A DNA stretch of 32,086 bases, from assembly GCA_037447605.1 (NCBI GenBank), contig CM074817.1:54612-86697 (forward strand), given 5' to 3'. Source of the stretch: Zygnema circumcarinatum (taxonomy: Eukaryota; Streptophyta; Zygnematophyceae; Zygnematales; Zygnemataceae). Shown here one piece after another: positions 10,824-20,219 of this stretch (positions within the stretch are counted from its first letter, which is position 1; each line of letters begins with the position of its first letter). The notes below the pieces were generated by a model, which was not told the DNA's origin, ran no database searches, and was given only the letters and a program-made list of their open reading frames with translations. A program made the translations under genes and the position numbers.

Positions 10824-11499
10824 CTCCTCTCCCCCCCTCCACCCCTCCCTCCTCTCTCCTCCCGTCCGTCCGTCCGTCTCCCCTTCTCCCTCTCATTCAC
10901 TCTCCCTCTCTCTCTCTCTCGCTCTCTCACGCTCTTGGCCTGGGAATCCTTAACAGTTTAAGTGGTTTTTAGGGTTTCCAGGGCCTGCATAGCGCTTCAG
11001 GCTTCTTGAATTATCCAGGAGCCGATGACAGTTGGCACTGCGGAAATGTGCAGAAAAAGAAACCTAAAAGTGGGAGACGGACACTTCTGCGCTTCACTTT
11101 TACCTTCATGTGAAGAGACGATTTCTCTCCTTCTTCTTATGCAGGTCCAACTGCATTCACCAACCAACGCAAACTTTGCTGCAGGTTTACGAAAGAGTCG
11201 ATGTTTCAGTTTAGGGTTAACGAGTACGAAAACTTATGCAGGTACTCGTTTAGCCCTCTTTTTCTTCACTCAAAAAAGAGATAATTGCAATTGCGGCATT
11301 CAGTATTGTAGGATTTATTATTCTGAGAGATGCAGAGGAGCTGCAGGATTAGGGTTAGGGTTCGAATTAGGGTTAGGGCTAGTCCCTAGTCTGCCCTCTT
11401 CCTCTAAATATTCAGCGAACCCTAACTGCCATAGAGACGGTACCGTACGGATGTCATACCGTACGCAAACATGTGGACAAGTTTTGTAATTGTTTTCAT
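10653..11499. other. DBR1 upstream region, CT tract and telomere-like hexamers
   Basis: A CT/CCCT tract lies at about 10793-10935. Degenerate TTAGGG units lie at 11348-11385. Paired GTACGG/CCGTAC words occur near 11440-11465, just before the foldback element. No gene was recognised. The DBR1 promoter should be here. Confidence 0.6.
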
Positions 11500-11508
11500 C
11501 AAAAATGT
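11500..11508. repeat. left target-site duplication of foldback element
   Basis: CAAAAATGT directly precedes the GGGTAGTG terminus. The same nine bases follow the other terminus at 12454-12462. Confidence 0.9.
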
Positions 11509-12453
11509 GGGTAGTGATATTTCCATCCCTTTTTTGGATCCAAACACCCCTTCCCGGCCGGGCAGATTTCAAAAAGGATTAAAAACGGAAAAGGCCTTTT
11601 TCACACCTTTTTGGAATCGATACCCACCCTCCATCGGCAGATCATATTTTTGCGAAACAAGGAAAATGACAACCCGTCACCCCATTTTGAATATCCCGCC
11701 TATCTAAATTTTTTTTCACGCGTGCGGTCAATCGCAGCCGTCGATTCCCTCGCAGATCGCAACACGGCAGATCAATATTCGATCTGCAGCCGGGCTCGGT
11801 CACAGCGAATGGCACTTTCCCACGTATCCCGCCAAACTCGTCTCAAAAGTTTGTCCGTACAAATTGCGTACGGTCGCAACTCTGAGGAACCCAAAATTTC
11901 ATACATTGAGAGCTTGAACCAATCAAAAATTTTCCACGTCGATATGTAACACGTGGCAAATGTTGAATGGCTAGAAGCTGGCAATGACGAGATCTCGGGC
12001 CGAGGGACGCGCGCACTCGCCCGTGCGATCCGGCTTTGACGGGACTCGTGGGCGCTTTCCATTCGCTGAGATCGAGCCCGGCTGCAGATCGAACGGTGAT
12101 CTGCCGTGGTGCGATCTGCGAGGGAATCGACACCTGCGATTGACACACACGTGTGAAGGACGGACAACCGCGAACGATCTCATGGCGGACGGATCTTCCG
12201 CCCCGAGCGGATTCGGGCAGGCAGATATTTCTTTCCCTCTAAAAAAAAATTCAGGGAGGCGGGATACAGTATTCAAAATGCAGTGACGGGGTATCATTTT
12301 CCTTAGTTAGCAAAAATAAAATCAGCCGACGGAAGGTGGGTATCGATTCCAAAAAGGTGTGAAAAAAGCATTTTCCGTTTTTAATCCTTTTTGAAAGCTG
12401 CCCGGCGGAAAGGGGTGTTTGGATCCAAAAAAGGGGTGGAAATATCACTACCC
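11509..12453. mobile_element. non-autonomous foldback DNA transposon with long terminal inverted repeats, Mutator-like
   Basis: The 945-bp element begins GGGTAGTGATATTTCCA and ends with its reverse complement. It is flanked by the perfect 9-bp direct repeat CAAAAATGT. The outer ~200 bp of each arm (11509-11715 and 12245-12453) match closely, including TTTTTTGGATCCAAACACCCC and TTTTTGGAATCGATACCCAC. A second matching block (about 11735-11830 against 12030-12150) shares GTCGATTCCCTCGCAGATCGC-type sequence, so nearly the whole element is palindromic. One arm carries about 100 extra bases. There is no transposase frame, so an element elsewhere must mobilise it. A 9-bp duplication with long inverted repeats fits the Mutator (MULE) superfamily. 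That assignment is inference. Confidence 0.88.
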
Positions 12454-12462
12454 CAAAAATGT
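12454..12462. repeat. right target-site duplication of foldback element
   Basis: CAAAAATGT is identical to the left copy at 11500-11508. Confidence 0.9.
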
Positions 12463-13480
12463 CACCGCAATTTTTCTTAGAGTGGATACGGTACGGATAG
12501 CGGTCACGCGGAATTTGTCGTGACGTGGGGAAGATCGGACGGCATCGCAGCCGTCTGCCTGATTTGGAAAGGATCTGACGTGACGTACTCCCATTGGTTG
12601 GGGCTGAACCCAACACTTGCTGAATTCTAATGATTGTCTACGTGGCATGCTATGATTGGTTGTAATTGGCCGGAAATTCGGATACGTGGCGTTCTCCCAT
12701 TGGTGGAGCTGTTCCCAACACTCGCCGAACTCTCATTGATTATTGGGTAGCGAAAATAAGAGGGGCGAAAATATTGGGGGTCTACTGTAGCAGAGACAAG
12801 TGCAGAAATCTCATTTGTGGCTACGTGGTACGCTGCTGTTGGTCTGTTTGTCTCCACACACGTGCAGACAAGTCACTGATTTACCACGTGTCGAGCTCTA
12901 ATTGCTATGTTCTGTACCGGCGCGTGCGAGCCTCTCGTCGATCATCACGCTATCGTCTGTTTGGCGGCGCCGCCATTTGCAGATTTTGAATTTTTTAAAG
13001 TGCACAAAATATTGACAATTTTGTCTCACGAATGTGATCGAATGGACGGGGGGAGACATGGCTTTGCATGCCCCAATGGCTCCATACAACTCGTTTGGCG
13101 TTTTGTGGGCATTGGCTATGACTTTATCGTGTATGGCATGAGTACAACATGTTCAGCACCATTCATGGCATGAACATTGCTTCCAACATGTTTCCATGTG
13201 ACCAACATCATGTCATGGCATTGACATGATCATCAACATGGCATCCATGTCAACATCAACCATGGCTCCATGTCCTCATCGCATTCCATGATGACAGCAT
13301 TTGGGAACATGGGCATGACATTGCCATTGCAATCTGCCCAAGTGAAGATCAAACCCTTGAATTCTCTTGGACAAGGAGAATAGAAGCAGCCTTTGGAATA
13401 AACCACCATACAGAAAGTGCAACTATGATCCTGCGCACCATCTTATAACGTCTTACCATCTTATCTCTGCCTGTATCTCC
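12463..13480. other. intergenic with diverged direct repeat and CATG-rich stretch
   Basis: Two related segments of about 65 bp (12583-12645 and 12684-12750) share CTCCCATTGG, CCCAACACT and GAA(T/C)TCT in the same order. CACGTG occurs at 12859 and 12885. About 13130-13310 is rich in CATG/ATGTCA words. No gene was recognised. Confidence 0.55.
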
Positions 13481-13553
13481 TAACCCTAATTCCAACCAAC
13501 CCTAATGTCCTCGTGGTTTCAAGCCCCACTCCAGCTCTCCTTTTTGCTCCTGT

Positions 13554-13592
13554 CTAACCCTAACCCTAACCCTAACCCTAACCCTAACCCTA
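13554..13592. repeat. interstitial CCCTAA hexamer array
   Basis: About six contiguous CCCTAA units. The unit is the 6-base form (TTAGGG on the other strand), not the 7-base plant form seen at 31301. Scattered single units precede it near 13480-13505. Confidence 0.9.
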
Positions 13593-14618
13593 GTTCTACT
13601 GTATACGGAACCACAGAATCTCGAAGAATGATAATTACATAAGCAGATCCATTTCCCTACTCAGAAAGTCTCCCACATTAACGAACAACAGGGATGTGAA
13701 ACAGCACACAGATTGCCACATTCATGTCTTCAGAGCATCTGAAAAGGTTCAGAAAGAAAATTTATGTTGAAAACCCCACAGTACAAAAAGGGGCTGATAA
13801 TAAAGCCACCGAAATGGACATTGAAAAGAAAAAAAAAGAAAAAGAAAGGGGGAACTGAAAAGAGGAAATTGATTCCTCCAACTAAGCCTGAAATCTCTGA
13901 ATCTCTACTGACTTTATCAAAAGCTTTTTTGTTTCGGCATCATCTCTCACAATGGAAGTTTTCAACTTCCCACTCCAGCAGTGCTGGTGGAAGGAGAGGG
14001 AAAGGAGGCAGAGAAAATCCTGCACAGCTAAACCCTCTCCTCCTGCTCTAAACTATTGTGATCCAGGCAGCTAGAATTGGAGCTGCTTACAGTCTAAAGG
14101 CCACCATCCCAATAAAGAAAAATGAAAGTAAACCAATGGTCTTGATAAACTCCGAGCTCGAGTTATAATAAAAAAAAAAGTCGCAGTCCACCAGAAAAGT
14201 AAACAAAAGGTGAGCCGAATTTCGGTCTTCCCTTGACATGTGCAGTTAGTTGATCGGTGGCTTATTGCGAAAGTTGAACCGGCGAGAGACCAGAAGTGGC
14301 TTAAATCTGTCATTTCCTCGACAATATGTACAGGTGAGAGAAGAAAAATCTTCTATTCTTCTCCATCTCCTCGTCTTCTTTCTTCGTCTTCTTCCCTTTG
14401 TCGATTGAAGCAACGAATGTGAAATGAATAAAGAAATTGTGGGAGCTGCAGCAAAGCGAGTGCGGTACCCAATGTAGAACCCCTCTCTGTACATCAAAAT
14501 AAACTTCTGACTATTTCTTCACTCTCCATGAAACAGGTGTGAGGTGGGGTTTATCTCCCCCTCCACTGCAATTCTTGCCCTGTCTTTTTGAATAGAGAAT
14601 CCGCCAATCTAACCCCTT
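13593..14618. other. intergenic or kinase 3' region, nothing firm
   Basis: AT-rich sequence downstream of the minus-strand kinase gene. A Lys-rich 95-codon plus-strand frame at 13764-14051 resembles nothing known. Some of the stretch may be 3' untranslated sequence of the kinase gene. Confidence 0.4.
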
Positions 14619-14749
14619 CTATTCTTCTTCATCACCTCCCCCTTTAGCCGGCTCAACTCTGGCTTCCGGTTCCGACCCCATCTTTGGGACCGTTATTAGG
14701 AGATTACAAAATCCTTTGGATTCTTCTATTAGCATGGAGCCTTTGAATA
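14619..14749 (-). other. possible downstream exon of the PEPKR2-like kinase gene
   Basis: A short open frame beginning after a CAACAG acceptor-like site reads in one frame as GSMLIEESKGFCNLL...KGGGDEEE and stops at 14619-14621. This is less repetitive than the surroundings. Joining it to the GTGAGT donor that overlaps the kinase stop codon would give a different frame with an earlier stop, so its status is unresolved. Confidence 0.25.
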
Positions 14750-14962
14750 CTGTTGTCGCCTACTACTACTCTCCTTCTCCTCCTCAGTAGCCACAAACAG
14801 AGAATCTATCCCCCTTATCTCTCTCCCCTTTCCACTTCTCCCTTTCTCCCATCCTTTACCGACAGTCATTCATACTCATCTGACCCTTCAGAAAACTTCA
14901 AAACCACTCCCTGCACCCCCCCCCCTCCCTCTCCCCCTAGACTCTCTCTCTCTCCCCCTCAC

Positions 14963-16732
14963 TCACTTCTCCAGTAAAATGGGAGACCCTGGCGACTGCC
15001 GGCTCTCCAAGGGTCCCCTTGGGGACTTAGTGCGTCTTCGCCCCTCCCCCCATCCACACAAATACGTTTCTTTCTCTCCCTCTACTCCACTCAGTGACTC
15101 CCCTCCACTCCTTTTCCTCACATCCCCTTCCCACTCACTCTCCTCCTCATTCGCTCTCTCTGTTCGACAAGCAGCCTTTCGCTTCCGATACTGCGGAACC
15201 CGGAAGGAAGCCTCTCCCTTCCCCCCTTTCCCTCCTTTCTTCTCCACAGACATTGTGGAGCATATGTCGACAAAGTCTCTTTCAGAGGTTTTCTGTGTGA
15301 CTTGCACTCTCCTTCCCCAAGCTATCTGCTCCGCCATAGGCACCTCCTCCCTCCTTTCTCTCCCTGCAGCCTGAACTCCTCCCTCTCCTCCACTCTTCAC
15401 TCTCTTCACCACTCCCTCCACCTCCCTCTCTCCACTCCTCTCCATCTCTCTCAAAAACGTCACCTCCATACCCTCCACTTCCTTCTTCTCCTCCTCTGCC
15501 TCTTCTCCCACTACCACCACCACCTCTTCTTCCTGCTCCATGACTACTTCCTCTCCCTCCCCCTCTCCCACTCCTAATCCCTCTCCCTCCCTCTCCCTCC
15601 CGCAGAACATAGAAAACCACTCATCTTTCAGCACCTCCTCCGCGGTGGGTCTGACCTCCTCCATCGACAGCATTCTCCGAATGAGCTTTTTTGCAGCCTC
15701 CGAAACCTCCCCCCATGGATGCTCAGAAAAATCTACCACCCCCTTCTTTATAGCCTCAAAAATCAACTTCTCACTGGGGCCCCAGAATGGGGGCACCCCA
15801 CACAATAATATATACAAAACTACCCCCAAAGACCAAACATCTGCCTTCTTCCCATAGGACTCTCCACACACCACCTCCGGGGCCATATAAAATGGCGACC
15901 CAGCCATCCCCTTCACCTCCTCCTCCCCCTCCAAAAACAAAGCGAGCCCAAAATCCGCCACCTTCACTGTCGTCGTAATTTTGGTCAAATTCGCGGTTCC
16001 CACCTCCCATTTCTCCTTAATTAAGAGATTCTCCGGCTTCAAATCGCGATGAATCACATTGTTCCTGTGCATGTGAGCCACTACACCGCAAATTCCTCCA
16101 AACATTTGCGCCGCCTTCGCTTCCGAGTAATGCTTCACGGCCAATATCTGATCATACAGCTCCCCTCCTTCACATATCTCCATCACCAAATGTACGGCCT
16201 CTCTGTCTTCTAGCGCCTCCTTCATCTGCACCACATTGGGGTGCCCCGAAAGCGCCGACAAAATCTCTATCTCTCTCCGCACATCCTCTCTCTCCCCCTC
16301 CGACTTCATCGCGCTCTTCTCCAACGTTTTACATGCGAACCTCTCGCCAGTTTTCAGTTCCGTGCAGGCCCGCACCACCCCATAGTGGCCCCTCCCCAGC
16401 TCCTCCTTCAGCTCGAAGGAGCTTCGCACGTGTGGGGTCTGCGAGCGCAGGACAGCTGTCGACTGCTCATTGGTCCGCCAGATCGTTCTTCGCACCTTGC
16501 GGTTACTCCAGCAGGGGAGGGGGAGGGAGGTGGGAGAGGGGGAGGGAGAGGGGGAGGGAGAGGGGGAGAAGCTGCTACTCTCTCTCTCGGCCTCTCTCGC
16601 TGGGTAGGAGGGGACCACATCTCTCCTCCTCACTCTCAAACTCCGCCTTTGTTTCTTCATGGGCTGCTCCACTACCACGTTCTCCTCCATCCTGCGAGAC
16701 TCCTCCCTCCTCCTCTTCTGTAACTCCATCAT
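14963..16732 (-). CDS. Ser/Thr protein kinase, CDPK superfamily, PEPKR2-like, no EF-hands
   Basis: A single open frame of 589 residues from the first ATG pair (16732-16727). The open frame extends to 16759 only through a GTG codon. The kinase domain spans about residues 106-375. It has a glycine loop GRGHYGVV, Lys135 in FACKTL, catalytic Asp230 in HRDLKPEN, Asp260 in ADFGLA and MAGSPFYMAPEVV, so it should be active. A 15-residue insertion sits before VKVADFGL. The AGSP-Y-APE signature and a tail with DFVDICSTMS and KSPRGPLES resemble plant PEPKR2 (PEP carboxylase kinase-related) rather than CDPKs, and there are no EF-hands. The basic N-terminus (KKQRRSLRVRRR) could be a nuclear signal. Much of the C-terminal tail is Glu/Gly/Val low complexity. 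A strong GTGAGT donor overlaps the TGA stop, so the true C-terminus may lie in another exon. Role in the cell is unknown. Confidence 0.85.
   Translation of the reverse strand: MMELQKRRREESRRMEENVVVEQPMKKQRRSLRVRRRDVVPSYPAREAERESSSFSPSPSPSPSPSPTSLPLPCWSNRKVRRTIWRTNEQSTAVLRSQTPHVRSSFELKEELGRGHYGVVRACTELKTGERFACKTLEKSAMKSEGEREDVRREIEILSALSGHPNVVQMKEALEDREAVHLVMEICEGGELYDQILAVKHYSEAKAAQMFGGICGVVAHMHRNNVIHRDLKPENLLIKEKWEVGTANLTKITTTVKVADFGLALFLEGEEEVKGMAGSPFYMAPEVVCGESYGKKADVWSLGVVLYILLCGVPPFWGPSEKLIFEAIKKGVVDFSEHPWGEVSEAAKKLIRRMLSMEEVRPTAEEVLKDEWFSMFCGREREGEGLGVGEGEGEEVVMEQEEEVVVVVGEEAEEEKKEVEGMEVTFLREMERSGEREVEGVVKRVKSGGEGGVQAAGRERREEVPMAEQIAWGRRVQVTQKTSERDFVDICSTMSVEKKGGKGGKGEASFRVPQYRKRKAACRTERANEEESEWEGDVRKRSGGESLSGVEGEKETYLCGWGEGRRRTKSPRGPLESRQSPGSPILLEK
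16504..16572. repeat. GGGAGGGGGA repeat inside the kinase N-terminal coding region
   Basis: On the coding strand this reads as a Ser-Pro repeat (about residues 58-70) upstream of the kinase domain. Confidence 0.7.
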
Positions 16733-16757
16733 CTCCCTCTCACTGTATCCCCCTCTC

Positions 16758-16885
16758 ACTCTTTCTTCCTCTCTCTCTCTCTCTGGGCGTCAGCTCTACC
16801 TCTCTTCGTGGGTGCTCCCTTTCTCTCTCTCTCTCTCTCTGTCCGCTGTGCCTCTCTGTCTCCGTGTCTCTCACTCTCTCTCCCC
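16758..16885. repeat. CT/GA tract in the kinase 5' leader
   Basis: CTCTCT runs on the plus strand, GA-rich on the sense strand, directly upstream of the kinase start codon. GA-rich leaders are common in plant genes. Confidence 0.8.
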
Positions 16886-16899
16886 CTCCACCTGTGGTA

Positions 16900-19800
16900 G
16901 CCTCTGCCTGCAAGATCCCTCCGCCCTCTTAAAGGAGGCCAGCGAGAGGCGGTGGTGCCCACTCCGCTTTCGGAAGAGACTGCCACGTGCGGCGGGCGGC
17001 CGCCAAAACGTTTTTGGGCTGCCCGCGGGGCCGAAGGGGCGGGCGCGCGCCGCACGGCGAGGGGGGGACCAGCGCGGCGGGAAAAGTGGGAGGGAGGGAG
17101 GGACGGAGGGAGGGAGGGGCCCAAAGCGGCGGCGGAAGGGGGGGGGCCTATTGCGGGCAGGGGGCGGGCAGGGGGAACGTTTCTGGGGCAGGGGAAAGGT
17201 TTTTACGGGCAGAGCGTGGCGGGTTTTGGGCCATGTGAAAAGTTTGGGATTGGACGGTAGAGATTTGAGACGGGGGAAGAGGGGAAAAAGGGACGGTAGA
17301 GATTGGATTTTGGGGAGGAAAGCGACAGGAGGTGACAAAACGACAAATTATTGGGATCGGACAGGGGCGGATCTTCGAGAGGATTTTGGGGACGATTTTT
17401 GGGAAGAAAAGATTTAAAGAATTTTTTGGGAGGAGGGTTTTGTCGCGACGCGGGAAAGCTCGTTTGGTTTTGGGCGCGCCTTTATTGCGGGTTGGGCAAT
17501 AATTCGGTTTATGGGGGAGGAAAAAAAATGATTTATTGGGTTCTGATTTATTGAGTTTGGCGCGCGCGCGGCTGCCGGGGTATGTAGAGACACGTGGCGA
17601 GTGGTGAATGGTAAATGGAGATTTGAGATCTGGAAAGATCGAACTTATAAGAGCTCGGAGCCAATCAGAGAGCGGAAAAAGATTTGGCGCGCGGCTGGCG
17701 CAGGTCGCACGTGCGAATAAGTGGGCTTATAATGCAAGGATTTTCAGAAAGATTTTCTCGAATTTCTTACTTGTCGATTTTCTTGAGTTTTTGATTTTTC
17801 GATTTTTCTCAGCCGCAAGGGACTCCGAAGTGTCTGGACAAAGGCGGAGGAGATGCCGCCCCAAAACCAAAAAAAAGAAGAAAAAACAAAAATTCCCAGT
17901 GGGGGGTTGGTTTGTTGGTCGGGTGGTTGGCGATTTGCGGCGGTTGGCAAATTCCGTTATTTCCTTAATGGCATTTTTCTTTTCTGACCGCCGGCGGTTT
18001 GGGGCGCCACGCGGGCAGGAGTTGGGTACTCGACACGTGGTGGGGCCGCTTGTCCTTTGCAGGGGAAAGCGGTGGATCGGGCAGCGAAACTTTTCAAAAA
18101 GGTTGCCCAAAAGAGGACCCTGAGAACGTCTCACCTGCCCGAGCCTCCGGGCAGCCCCTGAAAAGGCGACCCTCAGAACTACGACCAGTCGTTTGACACG
18201 CGCGCCAGGGAGTCAAACCTTTTGTCGTCTTGCGCCACATCAGCCTCCGTAATTGGCGCCGCCGGCCTCCGGCCCTGACCGAACGCGTCCGCGGGACGCG
18301 GGTCACGCTAGACGACAAAAAATCGTAGGGGCCGGCGGCAGATCCTCCACCGAATCTGGGCCCTCCTCCACACGTGCGCAAAAACGTGGCACTTTCCTAG
18401 TAGCCGCACGCCAAATCGCCGTAATAATGGGCTGCCGCCGTCTCGCACACGTGGCGCCTCCAGCCGCCGCTTACGCCAAAAGCGTACAGACTCGGAACGT
18501 TTTAAGCCGTCGATTAGGACTGCCTACGGATCGGACGGCTGGAAAAGTCGTTTGTCCGCATGGCGCCCCCAACACGACAAAAAGCGCGTTGACCGGCCGG
18601 CCGCGGAAACGTGCGACGGACAAAACGCCGTCGGATTCGCTGCGCGATGTTTGGACCGTCCGATCGCAGCAAGCGAACCGGAGGGGCCGAATTGGCGGCA
18701 GGCAGGACCGTACTTTTTCCCTTCTGCTGCCCGCGCCGCCGTTTCCTCCTGCCGAAACGACCGAAATCGTTCCTCCCCCGCCCCATCCTGCCGCCCGCCG
18801 TCTACACGAGGGACCCACAAACCAATCATCGGCTCTCTTAACACCTGTGAGGCCCTTCAGACCAGTCCCCGGCCTCATTCGCACGTGCAGACCGTTCTCC
18901 TCCCCTCCGGGCCCCAAACGTCGCCCGCACGCACGCCTCGATCCGTACCAGAACCTGCCGACCAATCACAAGTGCTCAAAAGTCTCGCCGACCAATCAGA
19001 AGCGCCCAAAAGTCCCGCCGACCAATGGGAGCCCTCCGTCGGGAAGCGGGCCGCCGGCCGCTGACAGTTTGTCCGCCGCGCGCCCAAAATGCGGGCGGAA
19101 CGCGCGAGGTCGTGACAGGTGTCACGGTCAGCGGCGCCGCCCAGGCCTCCGCCGGGCGGCAGCCGGCGGCGGGATCGGTCACGACAAGATGGGACACGTG
19201 ACCGCTTCAGGACCGTCTGACGTGGCGCACATGCAAATGAGGAGATTTGGCAGACCCTCTGTTGGCCACGTCATTTTGTTGCCAGCGAGGATTGTATTTT
19301 GTCGGCATTGGAGCTTAGCGGCGGATGATTGGGCCACGTGGGTCAAACATCGCCACGCGCTGCCACGTCGGCAGGTGAAGCACGAGGGCTGGCGTACACG
19401 TGTCTTGTACGGACACACGCGGTGTAATGTACGGACACACGTAGAAAGTAACTTTTGTCCATGCAGCAAAGCTTCAACTGCGGATCTGTGTGAAATTTGG
19501 AAAATATTTTTACTGAACGGGAATGTCGGCGGCATGGAACAAGGTCTCACAGTTTCCGAGAACAACATTGAGCATGAGACGCGCATGTTGGACACGTTTG
19601 GCGACTCCACAACTTTTTTCAAGTTTTTTGTTGTGTTCCGCATGGCCCTTGGGAGCTGGCCAACCGCAACTACAATGGTGGCCGTTCTGAACTCTTTGCC
19701 GCGCAACCAATGAAAGCCATGGGCCCAAATTCTACTCTTTTAGGGTTTGCACATTGCTTTTTGTGCCGTTCAATGTTGAAAAGTTTGAGATTGAATCTCC

Positions 19801-20219
19801 TCCATCATGCGCATGTAAACCCACAAAAAAACCATTAAAAAAAAACCCGGTTAAGAGTAGAGCAGAATCCCAAAAAACCCGACACAAAATTGTAAGAATT
19901 TTTTTTTTTTTGGAACCAAAAATGCTTACCTGCTTATCTACTGAGATCGCACTACCCACCCCCCAAAAAAAAAAAAATCCCCAAATGCCATCCCTCCCTA
20001 TGCAAATTATGAACAAATATCTACGCTCCCTTCTTACAATCCGCCCCCCCCTGTCCCTCTCCCTCCCCTCTACCCTCCCTCCCCTCACTCTCCCCTACCT
20101 CTCTTTCCCCTCCCCCTCCCCGTCCCCTCTCACTCCCCTCTCTCCCCTTTCCCCTCCCCCCCCCCGCCCTTCCCCTTCCGAAAAAAAAAAATTTGAAAAC
20201 AAATTACGAAAAGGGGCCG
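16900..20219. other. GC-rich intergenic region dense in G-box and CCAAT motifs
   Basis: The region lies between two minus-strand genes. CACGTG occurs at 17591, 17708, 18034, 18371, 18448, 18882, 19195, 19335 and 19397, about nine in 1.8 kb. ATTGG/CCAAT boxes are frequent. The long plus-strand frame 18253-19713 has no recognisable domain, runs through these motifs and ends in unrelated AT-rich sequence, so it is not called as a gene. The stretch 19700-20219 holds poly(A/T) runs and CCCTCTCC tracts that adjoin the CCDC25 3' end. Confidence 0.55.
18957..19034. repeat. 30-bp tandem repeat carrying CCAAT boxes
   Basis: Two full units start at 18957 and 18987 and a partial third at 19017. Each begins GCCGACCAAT, so three CCAAT boxes are spaced exactly 30 bp apart. 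CCAAT boxes bind NF-Y. Confidence 0.8.

Noticed and set aside
16900-17417. Plus-strand frame of 252 codons over the kinase 5' end
   Set aside because: It overlaps the kinase leader and coding region in antisense, is low complexity, and has no recognisable domain.
18253-19713. 486-codon plus-strand open frame
   Set aside because: It has no recognisable domain, is Pro/Arg-rich from GC-rich DNA with few stop codons, and runs through clustered G-boxes and a CCAAT tandem repeat into AT-rich sequence. It looks like promoter or intergenic DNA.
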